Shown: positions 6,579 to 11,453 of the stretch, one piece after another | Numbering within the stretch: the first letter of the stretch is position 1 | How the letters are laid out: every line of letters starts with the position of its first letter | Assembly (NCBI GenBank): GCA_003565035.1 | Contig: PXDP01000113.1 | Coordinates: 1 to 11,453, forward strand | Length of the DNA: 11,453 bases | Direction: 5' to 3' | Source: PVC group bacterium | GTDB lineage: Bacteria; Verrucomicrobiota; Kiritimatiellia; SS1-B-03-39; UBA6053 | The notes under the pieces: generated by a model | Seen by the model: the letters and a program-made list of their open reading frames with translations, nothing else | Told to the model about the DNA's origin: nothing | Database searches by the model: none | Program-made: the position numbers and the translations under genes

Positions 6579-7963
6579 CGGGAAACCAGGGTTTGAATCA
6601 GATAGGTGCGGACCGCCTCCACATCGTTGGCCATCCGTTGACAGCGGGTTTCCGCGTCGGCCAGTGCATCCAGCACCGGATGGTGCGGTTCGCGGCCGAT
6701 GGCTTTGACAATCGCGTCGGTGAATTTCGCCGGATGGGCGGTCGCCAGACATACCAGCGGATCCCCGGGCAGCCGCAGATCATCGCCGGCCGCCACGCCC
6801 ACAGCGGTGTGCGGATCGAGCACCATGCCGTGGGCCGTGTCCGCCTCCCGGATCGTCGCCAGCGTCCGTTCCGTATCAATCTGACGGGCCGCGAACAGCT
6901 TCAGCGCCGGATGCGCGCCGTGATGCGCCTGCAAATCCAGCCGTCCCGAAGCATTGAAGGCCCCCATCGCCTCACACGTCGCCACCGGATCGGAGCCCAG
7001 CAGCGCATACAGAAACCGCTCAAAATTGCTCGCCACCTGGATATCCATCGACGGACTGATCGTATGCGCCACGCTCCCCTGCTCGTACACCCCGGTCTGG
7101 ATGAAGCGCGCGAGAATATCGTTTTCATTCGTCGCCAGAATCAGCCGGCTCACCGGCAGCCCCATCTGTGCGGCATAATACCCGGCCAGAATGTTGCCGA
7201 AGTTTCCGGTCGGCACGCTGAACTGAACCGCCGATGCGTTTTCCGCCCGCAGCGTCCGCAGGCCGGAATACAGATAATACACAATCTGCGCCATCACCCG
7301 AATCCAATTCACCGAGTTCACCGCGCCAAGCTGATAGGCCTGTTTGAAGGGCACATCCGCAAACAGCGTTTTCATGATCCGCTGACAGTCATCGAAGGTG
7401 CCGTCAATCGCCAGATTGAACACATTCGGATCCAGGACCGAAGTCATTTGCAAAGCCTGCACCGGGCTGGTGCGGCCCTCGGGATGCATCATGAAAATGT
7501 TAATCCGCGATTTGCCGCGCACGCCGTGAATGGCTGCCGAGCCGGTGTCCCCGCTGGTGCTGCCGAGGATATTCAGCCGTTCGTCCCGCTGCTCCAGCGC
7601 GTATTCAAAAAACTGCGCCAGGAACTGCATGGCCATATCTTTGAAGGCCAGGGTCGGCCCGTGAAACAGCTCCAGGACAAAGCGGTCCCCCAGCGGTACG
7701 GTCGGCGCGGTGTCCGGATGCCGGAAGGTCGCATAAGCCCGGTCCACCAGTCCGCGCAGCTCCGCCTCCGGGATATCGGTGAAACGCAGAAAGACTTCAA
7801 ACGCGAGGTCCGCGTAGGAAAGTTCCGCCAGCCGGTCCAGCTCCCCGGACAAATCCGGGAGCGCCTCCGGGACCAACAGGCCGCCATCGGTGGCCAGACC
7901 GCCCAGGCCCGCATCCGTAAAGTTCAGCGGCTCCGCCTGACCGCGCGTGCTCACATACTTCAT
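6575..7963 (-). CDS. thrC: Threonine synthase
   Basis: The 462-residue PLP enzyme converts O-phosphohomoserine to threonine, the last step of threonine synthesis. The N-terminus MKYVSTRGQAEPLNFTDAGL and the TDGGLLVPE segment are typical of the E. coli/yeast-type synthase. Lys108 in GPTLAFKDMAMQ is the expected PLP lysine, and GSTSGDTGSAA is the phosphate-binding loop. HPEGRTSPVQALQM and the GTFDDCQ block follow, as in the longer yeast-like enzymes. The ATG at 7963 overlaps the stop of the DUF368 gene (ATGA) and has an AGGAGA site 7 bases upstream. Its own stop overlaps the argJ ATG in the same way. All three proteins are therefore probably made by coupled translation from one message. Confidence 0.96.
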   Translation of the reverse strand: MKYVSTRGQAEPLNFTDAGLGGLATDGGLLVPEALPDLSGELDRLAELSYADLAFEVFLRFTDIPEAELRGLVDRAYATFRHPDTAPTVPLGDRFVLELFHGPTLAFKDMAMQFLAQFFEYALEQRDERLNILGSTSGDTGSAAIHGVRGKSRINIFMMHPEGRTSPVQALQMTSVLDPNVFNLAIDGTFDDCQRIMKTLFADVPFKQAYQLGAVNSVNWIRVMAQIVYYLYSGLRTLRAENASAVQFSVPTGNFGNILAGYYAAQMGLPVSRLILATNENDILARFIQTGVYEQGSVAHTISPSMDIQVASNFERFLYALLGSDPVATCEAMGAFNASGRLDLQAHHGAHPALKLFAARQIDTERTLATIREADTAHGMVLDPHTAVGVAAGDDLRLPGDPLVCLATAHPAKFTDAIVKAIGREPHHPVLDALADAETRCQRMANDVEAVRTYLIQTLVSR

Positions 7964-8943
7964 ACCGCCGTCTCCTGTGCGGCGGGTTTCCGCCGCTGAA
8001 TGCTCTCAATCGCAAGAATCAACACAAAACCCGCCAGGGCCAGACCGACAGCGGCCGCCAGCTCTCCACTCCACGGCGGCAGAACCATCCGGTCCGCAAG
8101 AATCACCTGTTTCTCTCCCAGATCCACGATCCGGGTCGCTTCCCGCCAGGGCCAGATTTTCCGCAGCGAACCGACCATGAACCCGATCAGGCCCGCCACC
8201 GTCACCCAGTGCCATCGGGCCAGAATCCAGCGCAGCAGCCGCGCAAAGGCCAGCAGCCCCACCACAGCACCCAGGGCCAGTGGGAGCACACCCAGACCGG
8301 TCTGCACCAGCAGCCCGAAATCCCGCGCCTGCAGGGCCTCACGGATTAGATTCGCCTGATCCAGCACCCAGGCGTACTGTCCCAGAATCAGCAGCAGAAA
8401 CGAGCCCGAAATCCCGGGCAGAATCATCGCCATGATCGCAATCGCCCCGCTGAAAAACAGAACCAGAGGTGACTGCGGCATGTGGTGGGGCGTCAGGGTC
8501 ACAATCAGGTAGCCGGCCAGGGTTCCGCAGGCCACCGCCGCCGCCCGGCTCCGGGTCCACGGCACCGAACGGCCCAGCACCGCGATGGAAGCCACGATGA
8601 GTCCGAAGAAAAATGAAAACAGCAGGACCTGCTCATTGTCGTAGAGATACTTAATGCCTTTGGCCAGGGAGAAAATCGCCACCACAATTCCGCCGCCGAG
8701 CAGGGCCAGGAACTGCAGAGGCACCGCCGCAAACGCTTCCCGGAACCGGCGGGCGAAAAGATGGCGGATCAGGCCCAGATTAAACGAATGGATTCCGTCC
8801 AGCAAATCCTCATACACCCCCATGATGAAGGCCATGGTCCCACCGGAAACGCCCGGAACCACATCCGCGGCCCCCATGCAGATGCCGGTGAAAAAAATGT
8901 AAAGACGCTGGGTCCAGGAATTCGGGTGCTTGTGCGAAGTCAT
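7960..8943 (-). CDS. DUF368 membrane protein, PopT-type polyprenyl-phosphate transporter
   Basis: The 327-residue integral membrane protein has about eight to ten hydrophobic segments. It carries the two related DUF368 signatures: GAADVVPGVSGGT at 24-36 and MILPGISGS at 173-181. The repeat of this motif in the two halves suggests an internally duplicated, inverted-topology transporter. DUF368 proteins (PopT) have been described as undecaprenyl-phosphate translocases that return the lipid carrier from the outer to the inner leaflet for reuse in peptidoglycan and other envelope polymers. A residue-level match to a characterised PopT cannot be shown here, so no symbol is given. The start at 8943 has GAGGAG 12 bases upstream and sits 9 bp after the ACT-protein stop. 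The 3' end overlaps thrC. Being in an amino-acid biosynthetic operon is unusual for this family. Confidence 0.9.
   Translation of the reverse strand: MTSHKHPNSWTQRLYIFFTGICMGAADVVPGVSGGTMAFIMGVYEDLLDGIHSFNLGLIRHLFARRFREAFAAVPLQFLALLGGGIVVAIFSLAKGIKYLYDNEQVLLFSFFFGLIVASIAVLGRSVPWTRSRAAAVACGTLAGYLIVTLTPHHMPQSPLVLFFSGAIAIMAMILPGISGSFLLLILGQYAWVLDQANLIREALQARDFGLLVQTGLGVLPLALGAVVGLLAFARLLRWILARWHWVTVAGLIGFMVGSLRKIWPWREATRIVDLGEKQVILADRMVLPPWSGELAAAVGLALAGFVLILAIESIQRRKPAAQETAV
7971..7976 (-). promoter_or_regulatory. Ribosome binding site of thrC
   Basis: AGGAGA on the minus strand lies 7 bases before the thrC ATG, inside the last codons of the DUF368 gene. It is one of the clearest Shine-Dalgarno sequences in the window and fits re-initiation at the ATGA overlap. 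Confidence 0.7.
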
Positions 8944-8952
8944 CTCTGCGCT

Positions 8953-9471
8953 TTACTCCTCAAACGATACATCCAGCATCAGTTCATCCCCGATTTCCCC
9001 CAGGCGCTGTTCCAGACCGGCCAAATCCAGCCGCTCCGGCACCCGGACCTTCAGTGTCGCATGAAACAGGGTCTCCCCCGACATCGGCGCACTGGAGCAT
9101 TCCGAACCAAAGGACTCCACGTTCACCCCGAATCCCGCCAGCACATCGGTAATGGCGTGCACGATACCGGGACGGTCCTGGCCGACACATTCCAGCGTAA
9201 AACAGCGGCCCGCCGGTTCGTCCCCCATCTCACCTCGCCCCAGAAGACATTGCAGCCCGGCCTCCGACTCAAAGTCCGGCAGCCGTTCGCGGAATGCAAC
9301 TTCACGCTCCGACGGAATGGAAAACTGGACGATACCGGCGAATTGACCGGCCAGCCGGGTCAGACGGCTCTCCAGCCAGTTGCCGTCCAGTTCGCGGATC
9401 AGGGACGCGACATCCTCGACAATTCCCGGACGGTCGGGGCCTAAAATCGACAAAAGCAGGGGGGTATGCAT
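8953..9471 (-). CDS. Double ACT-domain protein, GcvR-like
   Basis: The 172-residue protein consists of two ACT domains, at about residues 4-53 (LLSILGPDRPGIVEDVASLI) and 90-168 (FTLECVGQDRPGIVHAITDV). Each has the DRPGIV motif that forms the amino-acid-binding turn. This matches the GcvR family; E. coli GcvR is a small two-ACT protein that binds glycine and controls GcvA by protein contact rather than by binding DNA. There is no DNA-binding or catalytic domain, so a ligand-sensing regulatory partner is the best guess. Its place upstream of thrC and argJ would fit amino-acid sensing. The frame is open 28 codons further upstream, overlapping the preceding gene, but that stretch is low-complexity. 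The ATG at 9471, directly before the first beta strand, is preferred. It lies 16 bp after the upstream stop and has no good Shine-Dalgarno sequence. Confidence 0.85.
   Translation of the reverse strand: MHTPLLLSILGPDRPGIVEDVASLIRELDGNWLESRLTRLAGQFAGIVQFSIPSEREVAFRERLPDFESEAGLQCLLGRGEMGDEPAGRCFTLECVGQDRPGIVHAITDVLAGFGVNVESFGSECSSAPMSGETLFHATLKVRVPERLDLAGLEQRLGEIGDELMLDVSFEE
8956..8961 (-). promoter_or_regulatory. Ribosome binding site of the DUF368 gene
   Basis: GAGGAG on the minus strand lies 12 bases before the ATG at 8943. It is made of the last two glutamate codons of the upstream ACT gene, so the site is embedded in coding sequence. The spacing is longer than usual. Confidence 0.5.
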
Positions 9472-9487
9472 ACGATGTCCGGCCCGC

Positions 9488-10291
9488 TCAGGGCCTTGCC
9501 TCCGGCTCCCGGTCCAGGACCTCCCCGTCAGGCACCCAGAACCCGAATTCCTCATGCGCCACCAAACGCGGACGCCCGCCCATCGGGTGAATATATTCCA
9601 GCGCCAATGGCTCGCCGGATGGACTGAAGCGGGCGTACACCATCAGCTCAGCATATTTGTAAAACAAAATATGAATGGAGCCCTGCGGATCGATCCGCAT
9701 CTCCGGCGGAAAAAACAACAACACCTGATCCAGCTCATAGGTACCCATGATCCGGCTTTCCTGGAAATTTTTCACCTGCAGGAGGAGTTCATTGGCATTT
9801 TCGCGGTTAATCTTGCGTAAATGAAAGCTCCGGTCCGTGTTGCGGCGGCGGATCCGTTCGACAAGCTGGCCGTTCACCAGTTCAAATCGGTAAACGGGAA
9901 TTTCCCAAGCATCCTCAAACGCATACAGAATAATCTCGGCCCGGTAACTCTCTGCCGAAGAAAACTGAAACAGGTCCGCCAGATCAAATTCCCGGGTCGA
10001 GCGGGTGCCGCTGGGAATCACCCAGGGCTCCGGGATGACCGGCACTCCGGTGCGGCGGACCAGCTGCATGCGTAAATTTTTCACTGAAAAGCGTAAAATC
10101 CCGTTTGAATCCTCTCCGCCAAGCCGCAGGGTTTCCCCGCTGTTATTCTCGATCGTAAAGGTAACCGGGATCGACTCCTGCAGCAGAAAAATCCGGTTGT
10201 AAATTGTGGCGGAAATCTCCACCTGCGCCGCAAGCGGCAGCCAGATCAGTCCTGAAAAGATCAAGAAAAAGAATGGTTTCATAAAGGTCAT
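9488..10291 (-). CDS. Secreted protein of unknown function
   Basis: I do not recognise the family of this 267-residue protein. Residues 1-22 are a signal peptide (MTFMKP, then a strongly hydrophobic run ending PLAA, predicted cut before Q23), so it is exported, probably to the periplasm or outside. There is no lipobox cysteine and no other membrane segment. Residues 24-135 look beta-rich with an Ig-like feel (ESIPVTFTIENNSGETLRL at 39-57). The middle is basic (RIRRR at 146-150). The C-terminal third alternates aromatic and hydrophobic strands (IHILFYKYAELMVYARF at 206-222) and ends in an acidic/proline tail. The ATG at 10291 overlaps the metallophosphoesterase stop as ATGA; a second in-frame ATG at 10282 is possible and would leave the signal peptide intact. 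Position in the operon suggests co-expression with the phosphoesterase, ACT and DUF368 genes. Confidence 0.75.
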   Translation of the reverse strand: MTFMKPFFFLIFSGLIWLPLAAQVEISATIYNRIFLLQESIPVTFTIENNSGETLRLGGEDSNGILRFSVKNLRMQLVRRTGVPVIPEPWVIPSGTRSTREFDLADLFQFSSAESYRAEIILYAFEDAWEIPVYRFELVNGQLVERIRRRNTDRSFHLRKINRENANELLLQVKNFQESRIMGTYELDQVLLFFPPEMRIDPQGSIHILFYKYAELMVYARFSPSGEPLALEYIHPMGGRPRLVAHEEFGFWVPDGEVLDREPEARP

Positions 10292-11010
10292 CGTCCATTG
10301 GCCAAACGGGCCGCGATTTTGTTGGGCATCCCGGCATCCAGAATTTTCTGCTGCGTCACTTTGAGATCATAGTCCAGACGCCGCAGCTCAATGATGTTGT
10401 TAAGCATATCAAAAATCACATAAGCCGCCCGGGGATCGCCATCGCGGGGCTGGCCCACACTGCCCACATTGATGAAATATTTCCGGCCGGTTTTGATCTT
10501 AATCTTGGAATACAGCCCGGAACGGATCTCATCCCCCTTTTCAAACGCAATCGGAATATGCGTATGTCCGTAGAAGCAGACAGAGGTCGTCTGATAGTTG
10601 AAATTCGCCTCCGCATCGTAACGGTCCAGCACATAGCCCCACTTGTTGGGATTGTCCAGAGTGCTGTGCACAATCGTAAAGGTCTCCACCCGGCGCGAAT
10701 ACGGCAGCGCCCGCAGCCATTCCTTCTGTTCATCGGAAATCTGGTTGCGGGTCCAGTTCATCACCTCCGCCGCCATCGGATGAAAGCCGATCAGATCATC
10801 CTCCCGCGATCCGTAAAAATCGTGATTCCCCATCACCACCGGACAGTTCATCGCCTGCACCTTCTCCAGACACTCCCGGGGATTGGCATTGTAGCCAATC
10901 ACATCCCCGATACTGAGGTAATGGGTGCATTTCTGTTTCTCCGCATCCTCCAGCACGGTCTCCAGTGCTTCGAGGTTTGCATGAATATCTCCAAGAATCG
11001 CGTATTTCAT
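10288..11010 (-). CDS. YfcE/MJ0936-type metallophosphoesterase
   Basis: The 240-residue calcineurin-like phosphoesterase carries the full set of metal-binding motifs: GDIHAN (7-12, Asp8 and His10), GDVIGY (35-40, Asp36), GNHD (61-64), His115 in TIVHSTLD and GHTH (148-151). INVGSVGQPRDGDPRAAYVIFD (180-201) closes the domain, as in the Metallophos_2 group. Such enzymes cleave phosphodiesters or phosphomonoesters of varied, often unknown, substrates. Length and lack of a signal peptide indicate a cytoplasmic enzyme. The start at 11010 begins exactly at the conserved MKYAILGDIH. An in-frame GTG at 11040 follows AAGGA and would add ten residues unlike the family, so it is less likely. This is the first gene of the operon and overlaps the next gene by ATGA. 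Confidence 0.92.
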   Translation of the reverse strand: MKYAILGDIHANLEALETVLEDAEKQKCTHYLSIGDVIGYNANPRECLEKVQAMNCPVVMGNHDFYGSREDDLIGFHPMAAEVMNWTRNQISDEQKEWLRALPYSRRVETFTIVHSTLDNPNKWGYVLDRYDAEANFNYQTTSVCFYGHTHIPIAFEKGDEIRSGLYSKIKIKTGRKYFINVGSVGQPRDGDPRAAYVIFDMLNNIIELRRLDYDLKVTQQKILDAGMPNKIAARLANGR

Positions 11011-11033
11011 AGGCTTGTGTAATAAGAGTGAAT

Positions 11034-11062
11034 GTAACACACCTTCCTTAACGGAAAGTCAA
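11034..11062 (-). promoter_or_regulatory. Candidate promoter of the six-gene minus-strand operon
   Basis: On the minus strand TTGACT (11062-11057, five of six consensus bases) is followed after 17 bases by TGTTAC (11039-11034, three of six). Transcription would start near 11027, leaving a leader of about 17 bases before the ATG at 11010. The -35 and spacing are good and the -10 is poor. The 137-bp gap 11011-11147 must also carry a promoter for the divergent GH28-like gene; TAAAAT at 11124-11129 is a possible -10 for that one, without a good -35. Confidence 0.4.
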
Positions 11063-11147
11063 CCCTTTTGCCAGTATGGAATTTCCGAAGTTTTCCTACT
11101 CCTGATTCTTCCTTTCCCTTTGCTTAAAATTCAGCTAGACAGCTTTT

Positions 11148-11453
11148 ATGATTGTTCCAGCCGATTCCTCCGCCCCGCTTGCCACCCGCCGTATTCAGGA
11201 TGCCATTGATCAAACCGCCGAAAAGGGCGGCGGACGGGTCACCCTCGGCCCCGGCCTTCACCTCACCGGCACCCTCCACCTCAAAAGCCATATCGACCTC
11301 CATCTCGAAGCCGGTGCCCGCCTCAAAGCCTCTCCCGATCCCGCAGATTTCCAATCCGTGCACATCGCGGGTCTCTACGGCGGCAACGCCGGCGGCTTCA
11401 TCCTGCACGCCGTGAACGCCGAACACGTCTCCATTTCGGGCCCGGGCACCATC
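11148..11453 (+). CDS. GH28 / pectate-lyase-fold glycoside hydrolase (partial, 5' end)
   Basis: The first 102 codons are visible and the frame is open to the window edge. The segment TRRIQDAIDQTAEKGGGRV (residues 13-31), then LTGTLHLKSHIDLHLEAGARLKAS (39-62) and HVSISGPGTI (93-102) are the standard opening of the right-handed beta-helix in GH28 polygalacturonases and relatives. It probably acts on pectin-like or other uronic/rhamnose-containing chains, but catalytic residues lie beyond the edge. No signal peptide is possible with this start: an in-frame TAG at 11136-11138 lies three codons before the ATG. The enzyme is thus predicted to be cytoplasmic, consistent with final processing of imported oligosaccharides. 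No Shine-Dalgarno sequence is seen. Confidence 0.87.
   Translation, partial: MIVPADSSAPLATRRIQDAIDQTAEKGGGRVTLGPGLHLTGTLHLKSHIDLHLEAGARLKASPDPADFQSVHIAGLYGGNAGGFILHAVNAEHVSISGPGTI

Noticed and set aside
5826..6596. Plus-strand open frame (256 codons) opposite argJ
   Set aside because: It is a shadow of argJ, with Arg/His-rich composition and no domain.
6579..6752. Upstream extension of argJ by 58 codons
   Set aside because: It overlaps thrC, has low-complexity Arg/Gly/Pro sequence, and the ATGA overlap with an ArgJ-like N-terminus marks 6578 as the start.
6569..7999. Long plus-strand open frame (476 codons) opposite thrC
   Set aside because: It lies antisense to a clear threonine synthase, is rich in Arg, His and Gln as expected of a GC-rich shadow frame, and shows no recognisable domain.
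9472..9555. Upstream extension of the ACT gene by 28 codons
   Set aside because: It overlaps the preceding gene and is Gly/Arg-rich; the ACT fold begins directly after the ATG at 9471.
11052..11087. Inverted repeat CGGAAA / TTTCCG in the divergent gap before the GH28-like gene
   Set aside because: The 6-bp arms are separated by 24 bases and cannot be extended; this is expected by chance in a region this size.

Overview
This window is GC-rich bacterial chromosome with AT-rich gene-free gaps. The gene set suggests a free-living, polysaccharide-degrading bacterium of the PVC group, possibly Kiritimatiellota or another Verrucomicrobiota relative. The main hints are a XylR-type regulator (sugar-binding domain fused to an AraC helix-turn-helix), a secreted esterase with PKD domains and a GH28-like gene. 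This placement is an inference from gene content; there is no rRNA or other phylogenetic marker here. No tRNA, rRNA, CRISPR array, insertion sequence or phage gene was seen.

Left part (1-5383). A secreted alpha/beta-hydrolase esterase with PKD-like domains runs leftward off the edge. Divergent from it, across a 119-bp gap, is a XylR-like regulator (1558-2709). After 185 bp, which carry two near-identical 25-nt direct repeats spaced 33 bp apart, comes a two-gene operon. It encodes a soluble CapA-type (poly-gamma-glutamate capsule family) metallophosphatase-fold protein and an M14 zinc carboxypeptidase resembling cytosolic carboxypeptidases, joined by an ATGA start/stop overlap. This is the most unusual part of the window. 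A CapA-family enzyme coupled to a deglutamylase-like M14 peptidase, probably under a local sugar-type regulator, is not a pathway I recognise.

Middle and right part (5370-11010, all minus strand). Six genes form one tightly packed operon, transcribed in this order: YfcE-like metallophosphoesterase, a secreted protein of unknown function, a GcvR-like double-ACT protein, a DUF368/PopT-type polyprenyl-phosphate transporter, threonine synthase (thrC) and glutamate N-acetyltransferase (argJ). Three junctions are 4-bp ATGA overlaps and the other two gaps are 9 and 16 bp. The argJ end overlaps the M14 gene tail-to-tail by 14 bp.

Right edge. Divergent from the operon, a GH28/pectate-lyase-fold gene starts at 11148 and runs off the window. 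An in-frame stop just upstream of its ATG rules out a signal peptide unless the ATG is not the true start.

Genes that open a transcription unit here show no Shine-Dalgarno sequence at the chosen start. Three internal operon genes (M14, thrC, DUF368) do show one.
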